Positions 44,619 to 52,941 of a DNA stretch of 64,000 bases are shown piece after piece. Each line of letters starts with the position of its first letter. The stretch's first letter is position 1. Below the pieces are notes generated by a model. That model ran no database searches and had not been told where the DNA came from. It was given only the letters and a program-made list of their open reading frames with translations. The stretch is from Lignipirellula cremea. Its GTDB lineage: Bacteria; Planctomycetota; Planctomycetia; Pirellulales; Pirellulaceae. Where the stretch lies: contig NZ_CP036433.1 of NCBI RefSeq assembly GCF_007751035.1, positions 900,437-964,436 on the forward strand, in the 5' to 3' direction. The translations under genes were made by a program, and so were the position numbers.

Positions 44619-45989
44619 TCAGGCCAGCAGGTCGGAAATCACGCCGTTGCTGTCGGCGAAACGTTCCGTGCGAACGTCCATTTTTTGCGCCATCGTCAGC
44701 AGCAGGTTGCTCAGGTGGGCCCGCGGGTTGACCGGCTTCTGGCAGATGGCGTAATGCTTGCTGGCGATGCGCAGGTCGTATTCGTAGCCCTGGGTTGGGT
44801 CGGGCGTATTGAAGTCGAGGTGCCGACCGTGCCGTACGCCGATGCCGCGCCCGCCGGCCAGCACGATGGGCAGGTTGGCGTTGCCGTGGCTGTGGCCGAA
44901 CGCCATGCCGCTGCCGTAGAGGGCCATGGTGGAATCGAGCAGCGGGCCGTCGGCGTCTTTGACTTCGGCCAGGCGGTCCAGGAAATAGGCGAACTGCTGC
45001 AGGTTAAAGGTATCGCTGGCGGTCAGGTCCTGCATCAGCTTGGGGTTGGCGTTGTGGTGCGACAGCGAGTGGCGATCCTGCGTGATGCCGATCTCGGGCA
45101 CGGAGGGACCTTTTCCTTCGCTGCCGGTGCTAAAAGTAGCGACGCGCGTCATGTCGGTCTGGAACGCCAGTACGATCACGTCGTACACGGTGCGCAGGTA
45201 CTCGCCCAGGCGTTCGAGGGAAACATCGCGGGTCAGCTGGGAAGCGACGCGCGGATCGACCTGCGGTCGCGGCGTATCGAGCCAGCTGTCGGCCCGCTGG
45301 GTGCGGACTTCGATCTCGCGAACCGACTGCAGGTATTGCGACAGGCGGCCTTTATCTTCTTGTCCCAGCTGCAGCTCCAGCGAATGGGCTTCTTCCAGAA
45401 TGGTGTCCAGGATGCTGCCTCGCCGTTCCAGGCCCCGACGCTGAGCGGCGACGCCGCCTTTGGGATCCTGGAACAACTCGCGGAACACGACGCCCGGGTT
45501 CCCCTGGGACGGCAGCTGAATGCCGTCGGCGTTCCATGACAGCGACTGCCCCTGGTTGCTCAGTTCCAGCGAGGTGAAGCGGGTCTTGGGTGCGGTGACG
45601 GTCGCCATTAGCTGGTCGACCGAAACGGTGTTCCGTTCCGACGGCCCGATCTTTCCGCCCGTCAGCCAGATCGAACTGCAGTTATGATGGTGACCCATGC
45701 CGTGCGGATGATACAGCCCGCTGATGGGCGTAATATTGGCCCGGTGTTTTTCCAGCGGCAGCAGCGACTGCGAGAACTCATAGTCGGCGCCAGGGCGAAG
45801 AATCTGGTAGTCGATCGTATTCACGCCGTTGGGCAGATAAATAAACACGCTGCGTTTGGCCCGATCGGTCGTGGTCGCCGCGCGGAGCGGCCGCATGCAT
45901 TCCAGCAGGGGCAACGCCAGGCTCACGCCCAAACCCCGCAGTACGTGTCGACGATTGAGCAGCCAGTTCTGCGAAAGAAAGTGCGCCAT
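44619..45989 (-). CDS. DUF1552 protein at the head of the glycan cluster
   Basis: A 456-residue DUF1552 protein with a twin-arginine-like signal (NRRHVLRGLGVSLALPLLE). Blocks include SVFIYLPNGVNTIDY, ITPISGLYHPHGMGHHH, a His-rich segment, LSHHNANP, LDSTMALYGSGMAFGHSHG and GGRGIGVRHGRHLDF. It is the first gene of the minus-strand series down to 34060 and has no DUF1592 neighbour directly beside it; the nearest is at 37461-39911. An extended -10 promoter lies 122 bp upstream. Confidence 0.86.
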   Translation of the reverse strand: MAHFLSQNWLLNRRHVLRGLGVSLALPLLECMRPLRAATTTDRAKRSVFIYLPNGVNTIDYQILRPGADYEFSQSLLPLEKHRANITPISGLYHPHGMGHHHNCSSIWLTGGKIGPSERNTVSVDQLMATVTAPKTRFTSLELSNQGQSLSWNADGIQLPSQGNPGVVFRELFQDPKGGVAAQRRGLERRGSILDTILEEAHSLELQLGQEDKGRLSQYLQSVREIEVRTQRADSWLDTPRPQVDPRVASQLTRDVSLERLGEYLRTVYDVIVLAFQTDMTRVATFSTGSEGKGPSVPEIGITQDRHSLSHHNANPKLMQDLTASDTFNLQQFAYFLDRLAEVKDADGPLLDSTMALYGSGMAFGHSHGNANLPIVLAGGRGIGVRHGRHLDFNTPDPTQGYEYDLRIASKHYAICQKPVNPRAHLSNLLLTMAQKMDVRTERFADSNGVISDLLA

Positions 45990-46110
45990 GGATCCATTCC
46001 TGTATGTCGTAAAGGCAAGGTGGGGGCAAAAGGGGAGCCTCCGCGGCGCCGGGAGGATGGCGAATCCTGCGATCCAGCATGCTTGACGTCGTCGGCGGGG
46101 AGGGGTCCCT

Positions 46111-46119
46111 ATTATAACA
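46111..46119 (-). promoter_or_regulatory. Extended -10 promoter TGTTATAAT
   Basis: On the minus strand, TG-T-TATAAT is a full extended -10 motif 122 bp upstream of the DUF1552 start at 45989, in the 445-bp divergent gap. No clear -35 is seen. It could drive the whole 45989-34060 cluster. Confidence 0.5.
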
Positions 46120-46184
46120 GAGATGGGCGACGAATCACGCCTTGTCCTTGCATCAGAAGCCAGGAAAGGCGCCTTTGGGCCCCC

Positions 46185-46262
46185 GTAGCCGAAGTCGCCA
46201 GACTTGGGAGGGATTATTCTGGACCAGGCTCGCGGCGGTCAAATTCTGGCGAGTTCCGCTAC
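46185..46262. repeat. GTAGCCGAA/TTCCGCTAC repeat, copy 1
   Basis: A 78-bp element with ends GTAGCCGAAGTCGCCAGA and TCTGGCGAGTTCCGCTAC, which are imperfect inverted repeats (15 of 18). Related copies are at 49502-49583 and 54372-54448. It lies upstream of the vWA gene. Confidence 0.7.
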
Positions 46263-46434
46263 ATGCGGGCCAGACGCTGCAGGGTCGTGCTGCCGTGCTG
46301 CGGGCCAACAATCTTTTGATTGACGCAGGCGGCCGAATCGTCAAAAATACCGTTCGGGTCGCTCCTCTTCTTGCTTCTCTTCAATTCGGGACCCCCCTCG
46401 CGAATTGTTCCCTTTAGACTCCGGTGAGAGTTTC

Positions 46435-47568
46435 ATGGCTGTTGGCGACGCCTCCCCCAGAAAACGATCCCAACCTGTCGCGCCGGCTGCTGGCAGCAGG
46501 CCCGTTCCCAGACAACCCGCGCCGGCCAAACCGCGGCCGCCGGTGGAGCCTGCCCCCTCGGAGCCGGAAAACGACGAAGATTATTACTACGAGGAGGAAG
46601 CACTCGAACGCCGTTCCTGGGTGCGGTCGGTTCCCGGCTGGGCGGTCAGCATGCTGTTCCATGTGGTGCTGATCCTGGTGCTGGCGAACGTCTCGCTTAG
46701 TGCGCTGAGCGAGAACGAGATCTCCGCCCTGACGATTGCTCCCCAGTCCGACGAAGTCCTGGAGACGGTCGAACCGCTGGAGTTTGAGCAGCAGGAACTC
46801 GACGTGATGGAAGAGATCGAAATGCCTTCGATTGATTACGCCGATGCGGGCCTGGCCAGTTTCGGCGACCTGAGCGCGCCAACGGAGCTGCCCTCCCAGG
46901 CGATCAGCGTCGGTTCGGGCGCCGAAAGCACCATGCAGGAAGTGGGCGCCCTGTTTGAAGCAGGCGGCGAAGGGCTGTCCGATCATGGCGTCGGCGACGG
47001 CGGCGCCGAGTTCTTCGGCGTGAAAGCCGGCGGCCGGCGGTTTGTGTTCCTGGTCGACAGTTCCAAAAGCATGGGCGGCGGCAAGTTCGAAGCGGCCTGC
47101 CAGGAGCTGCTGTATGCGATCAGCAAGCTCGAGAAGGACCAGTACTTCTACATCATTTTCTTCGATCACGACGCCGCCCGGATGACGTTGACCCCCGGCG
47201 GCCCGCCGGAAACGCGCTGCGTGCCGGCCACGCGAGAAAACATGCTGGCCTGCCAGCGCTGGGTTTCGACGGTGGAACTGGAGCTCAAGACGAACGTTTA
47301 TGAGTCGTTCGTGTACGCCCTGGACCTGCTGCCCGACGCGATTTATGTGCTGACCGACGGCGTTTTCTCGGACCGCCGGCAGCTGGACAACCTGTTGAAA
47401 TCCGAGAACGTGCTTGACGACGTCATCGACGGGAAGCGTCCCAAAGTGGCGATCCACACGGTCGGCTTCTACAGTCGCGACGGCGAAGAAGTCCTCTCGA
47501 CCATCTCCCGCGAATACGGCGGCGTCTACCGCTTTGTCCCCAAACCGCCGAAGATCCCGAAGAGGTAA
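46435..47568 (+). CDS. Membrane protein with von Willebrand A domain
   Basis: A 377-residue protein: a proline- and acid-rich cytoplasmic N-terminus (about 1-60), one membrane helix (AVSMLFHVVLILVLANVSLS, about 70-89), an acidic linker, and a vWA domain (about 200-370). The MIDAS is intact at D208-S-S-K-S212 (FLVDSSKSMGGG), with YVLTDGVFSD further on supplying the later Asp. Such domains bind partners through a metal. The start at 46435 is the first ATG; a TTG at 46405 in the same frame is less likely. Function is unknown. Confidence 0.82.
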   Translation: MAVGDASPRKRSQPVAPAAGSRPVPRQPAPAKPRPPVEPAPSEPENDEDYYYEEEALERRSWVRSVPGWAVSMLFHVVLILVLANVSLSALSENEISALTIAPQSDEVLETVEPLEFEQQELDVMEEIEMPSIDYADAGLASFGDLSAPTELPSQAISVGSGAESTMQEVGALFEAGGEGLSDHGVGDGGAEFFGVKAGGRRFVFLVDSSKSMGGGKFEAACQELLYAISKLEKDQYFYIIFFDHDAARMTLTPGGPPETRCVPATRENMLACQRWVSTVELELKTNVYESFVYALDLLPDAIYVLTDGVFSDRRQLDNLLKSENVLDDVIDGKRPKVAIHTVGFYSRDGEEVLSTISREYGGVYRFVPKPPKIPKR

Positions 47569-47725
47569 GGGGCGTCACTTCTCCTCTTCCTCGTCCCTTG
47601 CAGGATCCGGCGCTCCTGCCTGTCCAGGACTGCTAGCTGCGCTTTGAGAGTAGCGCTGAAGGTGCTTGTCGCGATCGAAGAGTGCGATCGAAGAGTGCCG
47701 CCCATTACCCTTTGTGTTCTCGCCG

Positions 47726-47944
47726 ATGACGATCACCCTTGGTCACATTTTCATATCGTCAGCCATGACGGCGTTGGTCATCTGGCAGATTCGCACGGGC
47801 AAACTGCTGGACAGTGTCTTCCAGGTATCGACGACAAGGGATCGCACCCCCAGGCTATTTTGGATTGCGATTTCCTGTCAGGCCTTGCTGGCAGTTATTA
47901 GTTGGAGCATGCTCGTTTGGAGTTGGTTCTTCTTTCGTTTTTGA
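47726..47944 (+). CDS. Small membrane protein, hypothetical
   Basis: A 72-residue frame with two hydrophobic stretches (LGHIFISSAMTALVIW and FWIAISCQALLAVISWSMLV) separated by a hydrophilic loop, ending WSWFFFRF. No family is recognised. An ATG at 47666 in the same frame would add 20 residues. No strong ribosome site was seen. The hydrophobic pattern suggests a real two-helix protein, but chance cannot be ruled out. The following 205 bp contain only the extended -10 motif at 48098-48106. Confidence 0.4.
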   Translation: MTITLGHIFISSAMTALVIWQIRTGKLLDSVFQVSTTRDRTPRLFWIAISCQALLAVISWSMLVWSWFFFRF

Positions 47945-48097
47945 GTGTGTCCGCATGCCATGCTAACGGGTCGGCCTCAAACGTGAACGACCGGAAGCGG
48001 GCATTCTACATGGCGTGCCGGCGAGTGGGTCTTGAAATCAGCACGCCGTCCTGCGGGGGGGTGTCGGGATTCTGTGATGTTTCCGGCGGACACATGA

Positions 48098-48106
48098 TGA
48101 TATACT
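48098..48106 (+). promoter_or_regulatory. Extended -10 motif TGATATACT
   Basis: A TG-A-TATACT motif 43 bp upstream of the DUF1501 start at 48150, without a clear -35. Confidence 0.45.
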
Positions 48107-48149
48107 GATGCGTTGATATTCCCGCCTGCAGACGCCTGCCTGGAGACGC

Positions 48150-49493
48150 ATGATGCTGAGCTTGAACTCTGATCGAATCCTTCCCCAGCACGGCGTGTCG
48201 CGTCGCGACTTTCTGCGCGTGGGCAGCCTGGCTCTGGGCGGATTGACGTTGCCGCAGCTGCTGCGCGCCGAGGCGGCCGCGGGCGTGCGCCAATCGCGCA
48301 AGTCGGTCATTATGATCTACATGGTGGGGGCCCCGCCGCACCAGGATATGTACGATCTGAAGCTGGACGCTCCGTCGGAAATTCGCGGCGAATGCCAGCC
48401 GATCGCAACGAACGTGCCCGGCATTCAGATCTCGCATTTGATGCCGCAGATGGCGAAAATCATGGACAAGTGCGTGCCGCTGCGGTCCGTCTACGGTTCG
48501 CCCAGCGGGGCCCATGATTCGTACATTTGTTATACGGGTCGGCCCAAACCGACCGAGCCGCGCGGCGGATGGCCTTCGATGGGTTCGATCGTTTCCCGCG
48601 TGCAGGGACCGGCGGAGCCGGGCGTGCCGGCGTTTATCGGGCTGGCTCCCGATGCGGGGCATCCGCCTTATGGGTCGCCCGGTTTGCCAGGCTTTTTGGG
48701 CGTCGCCCATGCGGCGTTTCGTCCTTCAGGACCAGCCAGCAAGGACATGGTGCTGGGCGATATCGGAGCGGACCGGTTGCGGCAGCGGAGTCAGCTGCTC
48801 GACGGGTTTGATCGTTTCCGTCGTCAGGCCGAAGAGACCCAGGCGTTTGCGGGCCTCGATGAGATTAACCAGCAGGCGCTCGATATTCTCACCTCCAGCC
48901 GGCTCGCCCAGGCGCTGAATGTCGCGGACGAATCCGAAGCGACCCGCACTCGCTACGGCCAGGGAAATCCGGGCCGTTATGGCGACGGCGCCCCGCGGAA
49001 CCTGGAACATTTTCTGATGGCCCGGCGACTGGTCGAAGCGGGCGCCCGGGTGGTGACGCTCAATTTTGGTCGCTGGGATTTCCATTCGAACAACTTTACC
49101 GAGCTGCGGGATACCCACCTGCCCTGGTTTGACCAGGGATTGTCGGCTTTGATCGAGGATTTGCATGAACGCGGCCTGGCCGACGACGTGGCGGTCGTCG
49201 CCTGGGGCGAGTTCGGCCGCACGCCGCGGATTAACGCCAACGCAGGGCGGGATCACTGGCCGCAGGTCGGCGGCGGATTGCTGGCCGGCGGTGGATTCCG
49301 CACGGGTCAGGTCATTGGCGCCACCGATCGGCTGGGCGGAGAAATTGCCGATCGCCCGGTGCATTTCGGCGAGGTGCATGCCTCGCTCTACCGTCATTTG
49401 GGGATCAACCCGGCCACGACCACCGTACCCGACCTGTCCGGTCGCCCGCGCTATGTGGTCGACGACTACCAGCCGCTGCCGGAGTTGGGCTGA
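48150..49493 (+). CDS. DUF1501 protein, first of two around a DUF1549/1553 gene
   Basis: A 447-residue DUF1501 protein with a twin-arginine signal (SRRDFLRVGSLALGGL, from about residue 17). Family blocks include IYMVGAPPHQDMYDLKLDAP, ISHLMPQMAKIMDKCVPLRSV, WDFHSNNFTELRDTHLPWFD, VVAWGEFGRTPRIN with GRDHWPQVGGGLLAGGG, and HASLYRHLGINPATT. It is separated from the next gene by 216 bp that include a repeat and a promoter, so it is not tightly coupled to it. Confidence 0.9.
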   Translation: MMLSLNSDRILPQHGVSRRDFLRVGSLALGGLTLPQLLRAEAAAGVRQSRKSVIMIYMVGAPPHQDMYDLKLDAPSEIRGECQPIATNVPGIQISHLMPQMAKIMDKCVPLRSVYGSPSGAHDSYICYTGRPKPTEPRGGWPSMGSIVSRVQGPAEPGVPAFIGLAPDAGHPPYGSPGLPGFLGVAHAAFRPSGPASKDMVLGDIGADRLRQRSQLLDGFDRFRRQAEETQAFAGLDEINQQALDILTSSRLAQALNVADESEATRTRYGQGNPGRYGDGAPRNLEHFLMARRLVEAGARVVTLNFGRWDFHSNNFTELRDTHLPWFDQGLSALIEDLHERGLADDVAVVAWGEFGRTPRINANAGRDHWPQVGGGLLAGGGFRTGQVIGATDRLGGEIADRPVHFGEVHASLYRHLGINPATTTVPDLSGRPRYVVDDYQPLPELG

Positions 49494-49501
49494 GCCAACA
49501 T

Positions 49502-49583
49502 GTAGTCGAATTACCTGGCCTTTAGGGGGGCAGGTCATTCCGGGAGAAAGAAATGGCGGCCAATCTCTCGCGAGTTCGGCTAC
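49502..49583. repeat. GTAGCCGAA/TTCGGCTAC repeat, copy 2 (divergent)
   Basis: An 82-bp relative of the element at 46185-46262. It starts GTAGTCGAATTACCTGGCC and ends ATCTCTCGCGAGTTCGGCTAC. Its middle AAATGGCGGCCAA is shared with the copy at 54372. It lies eight bases after the stop of the DUF1501 gene. Confidence 0.65.
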
Positions 49584-49624
49584 GGGGGACCGATGGGGGC
49601 CATCCCGTGATTCCTGAAGTTGGG

Positions 49625-49654
49625 TTGAAAATCGCCGATCGGGTACAATATAAT
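49625..49654 (+). promoter_or_regulatory. Candidate promoter TTGAAA-N18-TATAAT
   Basis: A sigma-70-like promoter with a perfect -10 (49649-49654) and TTGAAA 18 bp upstream, placed 55 bp before the ATG at 49710. Confidence 0.55.
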
Positions 49655-49709
49655 AGAAAACCCCCACCCAGAATCTCCTGCCTGCCCGACCCTCCTTGAG
49701 GCCAGCCTG

Positions 49710-52700
49710 ATGCCGACATGTCGGATTGTGTGCGCCGTCAGTTTCCTGTTGCTTGGCGCCGCTGGTGCGTTTGCCGATGAGCAAGCGGGCATCGATTTCT
49801 TCGAAGCGAAGATTCGCCCGGTGCTGGTCCAGCATTGTTATGAATGCCATGCGGCCGACTCCAAGCCGTTGCAGGGTGGTTTGCGGCTGGACTCGCGGCA
49901 GGCGATGCGTCAGGGCGGCGACAGCGGAGCGGCCGTTACGCCGAACTCGGTCGATGACAGTTCGATCGTGGCGGCCCTGCGGTACGAAGATTATGAAATG
50001 CCGCCCAAAGGAAAGCTGGACGACGCGGTCATTACTGACTTCGTTAAATGGATTGAAATGGGCGCGCCCGACCCGCGCGAAGGGGAAGCACCCGTTGCGG
50101 TCGCTTCGATAGATTTCGACAAGGCGGCCGAGTTCTGGGCGTTCCAGCCGCCGCAAAAAGCCCCGTTGCCGCCTGTGCAGCAGGCCGACTGGCCGCAGAA
50201 CCCGATCGATTACTTTGTGCTGGCTCAGCTGGAACAAAGCGGCTTGCGGCCCGTCCCGGCCGCCGATCGTCGCGATATGATTCGCCGGGCCAGCTTTGAC
50301 CTGCGCGGCTTGCCGCCGACCCCGGAAGAAACGGCCGCGTTCCTGGCGGACGAATCGCCCGAGGCGTACCGGCGTTTGATCGAGCGTCTGCTGGAGTCGC
50401 CGCATTACGGCGAGCGCTGGGGTCGCTACTGGCTGGACGTCGCCCGATACGCCGAAGACCAGGCGCATACGTTCGCCGTCAAACCCAGCACTTCGGCCTG
50501 GCGGTATCGCCAGTGGGTGATCGATGCGCTCAACGCCGACATGCCGTACGATCAGTTCGTCCGCTACCAGATCGCCGGCGACCAGCTGGAAGATACGCCT
50601 GGCTTTGATCGCTACGTGGCGCTGGGCTACTTCGGCCTGGGAGCCGTGTACTACAAGAACTCGGACAAAGCGAAAGCGGAAGCCGACGAGCTCGACGATC
50701 GCATCGACACGCTCACCCGCGGCTTCCTGGGGCTGACCGTTAGTTGCGCCCGCTGCCACGACCACAAGTTCGATCCGATTCCGACCCGCGACTATTACTC
50801 GCTGGCTGGCATTTTCAAAAGCTCACCGCTGGCCAATGTGCCGTTGGCGGAGCCCGAAGTGGTGCGCGCCTATGATATGGGCCAGCGGGATTTGAAGCTG
50901 GCGGAGAAGAATCTGGCGGACCGCACGACCGGTTTGCGGGAAGCGTTTGCGGAAGAGCACGCTTCGCAGATTGCCGCGTACATGCTGGCGATCCGTCGGC
51001 AGCAGACGGCGGCCGCCGGGAAGAAATCGCTGTCAAACGGAAAGCTGGCCGAGGCGACGGGTCTTGAGGAAGAGTTCCTCAAGCTGTGGATCAACTTTCT
51101 CGGTCCGCGCTTTCGCGGCAAGCATCCGGCCCTGGCCGCCTGGGAAGCTCTGCCCGCCCCGACCGCCGACGAGGATCCCTCAGCGCCGTCGGACCAGGTG
51201 AAGCAGGTCGCCGCCGCCCTGCAGGCGGAGGTTGTCGCCGTCTTGAAAAAACGCGATGGCGACCAGCCCAAAGAAGCGCCGGCAAAAGTGAACGGCGGCA
51301 AGCCGATTTACGCGAGTCCCGTGCTGACCGCACAGCAGCCCCAGGCCAAGATCGACGTCCCCCTCGCTGGCGCCCGCCAACTGTTCCTGGTGATTACCGA
51401 CGCAGGCGACGGCAAGAACACTGACCATGCCAACTGGGCCGAGCCGAAGATCGTCACGGCCGACGGCGTGCTAAAACTGACTGATCTGGAATGGAAGACC
51501 GTGTACATCGGTCACGGCAAAGTACATGCCAACCACAGCATTTCCGGCGGCGTCCTGCAGATTGGCGAAACCAAATACCCTGACGGCATTGGAGCCCATG
51601 CGCCGTGCCTCATCTCGGTCGAGTTGCCGGAGGGAGCCGAGCGTTTCCAGGCGACCGTCGGGCTCAATTCCAGTGCGACCCGGGATGGTTCTCCGGCGTC
51701 GGTGGAGTTCATGGTGTTCACCTCAACGCCGCCGCCCGAGCTGACACAGGATTCAAGCGGCGCCGCCCCGGCCAAACCTGACGCTCCGAAACTCAGCAAG
51801 CCGCAAGCCGAACTGCTGAAAGCAGTCTTCGCTGACGGTGGGTTGTTCCGTCTGGGCGACAAGCAGCTGGAAGAAACGCTGCAATCGGAACAGGTCCAGG
51901 AGCTGGCCTCGCTGCGGGACAAAGTGGAAGAGGCAAAACAGGCGGCCCCGCCCCTGTATCCGCAGGCTCACGCGATTCGCGATGCGAACCCACAGGATCT
52001 GCCCGTCTTTTTGCGAGGCAATCCGGCGCACCCGGGCGAGCCAGCCCCGCGACAGTTCCTGCGGATTCTATCCGGGGAAGATCGCACCCCTTACTCGCAC
52101 GGCAGCGGGCGTCTGGAACTGGCCGACGATATCGCCAGTCCTGGAAATCCGTTGACCGCCAGGGTGATCGTCAATCGGGTCTGGCAGCAGCACTTTGGCC
52201 GCGGACTGGTCGGTACGGCCAGCAACTTCGGCCATCTGGGCGAGCGGCCTTCGCACCCGCAACTGCTCGACTGGCTGGCGGTCGACTTTATGGAACATGG
52301 CTGGTCGCTCAAGCATTTGCATCGCACGATCATGCTGTCGGCCGTCTACCGGGCCAGCTCAGAAAACAGCGACCAGAACGCCGAGATCGACGGCGACAAT
52401 CGGCTGCTCTGGCGGATGAGCCGGCGCCGCCTGGATGTGGAAGCCTGGCGGGACGCCCTGCTGGCGGCGTCGGGCAATCTGGATCGCACCCTGGGCGGCG
52501 AGAACGCGCCGTTGACCGGCAACCGTCGTACGGTGTACGCCCGCATCAGCCGGCACAACCTGGACGAGTTGCTGCGGTTGTTTGACTTTCCCGACGCCAA
52601 CGTCACCAGTGCAAAACGCACCGTAACGACCGTACCGCAGCAACAGCTGTTTGTGCTCAACAGCGATTTCATCATCAAGCAGGCGCAGTCGCTGGCTAAA

Positions 52701-52910
52701 CGGCTGCAGGCTGAAGCCGATACCGACGAGGCCCGCATCGACAGGGCGTTTCAGCTGCTGTACGCCCGCCTTCCCGAACCGGACGAGCGGCAGCTAGGGC
52801 TCGATTTTCTCGCCGCATCGGCCGTCGACGCCAAGGAGCAGAAGATCGATCCCTGGCAACAGTACGCGCAGGCCCTGCTGAGTCTTAACGAATTCATGTA
52901 CATCGACTAA
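49710..52910 (+). CDS. PSCyt1-DUF1549-DUF1553 protein with NPCBM-like insert
   Basis: A 1066-residue secreted protein with a signal peptide to about residue 22. PSCyt1 carries CYECH (C43, C46, H47); DUF1549 (YFVLAQLEQSGLRPVPAADR, WGRYWLDVARYAEDQ) carries CARCH near 346; DUF1553 is C-terminal (PGNPLTARVIVNRVWQQHFG onward). Between them, residues about 526-675 look like an NPCBM domain: RQLFLVITDAGDGKNTDHAN, GVLQIGETKYPDGIGAHAPC, FQATVGLNSSATRDG. NPCBM is a carbohydrate-binding module. The DUF1501 partner starts 31 bp downstream. GAGG precedes the ATG. Confidence 0.88.
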   Translation: MPTCRIVCAVSFLLLGAAGAFADEQAGIDFFEAKIRPVLVQHCYECHAADSKPLQGGLRLDSRQAMRQGGDSGAAVTPNSVDDSSIVAALRYEDYEMPPKGKLDDAVITDFVKWIEMGAPDPREGEAPVAVASIDFDKAAEFWAFQPPQKAPLPPVQQADWPQNPIDYFVLAQLEQSGLRPVPAADRRDMIRRASFDLRGLPPTPEETAAFLADESPEAYRRLIERLLESPHYGERWGRYWLDVARYAEDQAHTFAVKPSTSAWRYRQWVIDALNADMPYDQFVRYQIAGDQLEDTPGFDRYVALGYFGLGAVYYKNSDKAKAEADELDDRIDTLTRGFLGLTVSCARCHDHKFDPIPTRDYYSLAGIFKSSPLANVPLAEPEVVRAYDMGQRDLKLAEKNLADRTTGLREAFAEEHASQIAAYMLAIRRQQTAAAGKKSLSNGKLAEATGLEEEFLKLWINFLGPRFRGKHPALAAWEALPAPTADEDPSAPSDQVKQVAAALQAEVVAVLKKRDGDQPKEAPAKVNGGKPIYASPVLTAQQPQAKIDVPLAGARQLFLVITDAGDGKNTDHANWAEPKIVTADGVLKLTDLEWKTVYIGHGKVHANHSISGGVLQIGETKYPDGIGAHAPCLISVELPEGAERFQATVGLNSSATRDGSPASVEFMVFTSTPPPELTQDSSGAAPAKPDAPKLSKPQAELLKAVFADGGLFRLGDKQLEETLQSEQVQELASLRDKVEEAKQAAPPLYPQAHAIRDANPQDLPVFLRGNPAHPGEPAPRQFLRILSGEDRTPYSHGSGRLELADDIASPGNPLTARVIVNRVWQQHFGRGLVGTASNFGHLGERPSHPQLLDWLAVDFMEHGWSLKHLHRTIMLSAVYRASSENSDQNAEIDGDNRLLWRMSRRRLDVEAWRDALLAASGNLDRTLGGENAPLTGNRRTVYARISRHNLDELLRLFDFPDANVTSAKRTVTTVPQQQLFVLNSDFIIKQAQSLAKRLQAEADTDEARIDRAFQLLYARLPEPDERQLGLDFLAASAVDAKEQKIDPWQQYAQALLSLNEFMYID

Positions 52911-52941
52911 CCCTAGAATTCTTACCGCCAAGGCGATCATC

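Noticed and set aside
34060-45989. A Bacteroidetes-style polysaccharide utilisation locus
   Set aside because: No SusC/SusD pair or dedicated regulator is present; only the general description of a glycan-related cluster is supported.
48726-50765. A 679-codon minus-strand frame
   Set aside because: It crosses two plus-strand genes of known family and an intergenic repeat; the sequence is typical antisense (Gly/Arg/His/Gln-rich).
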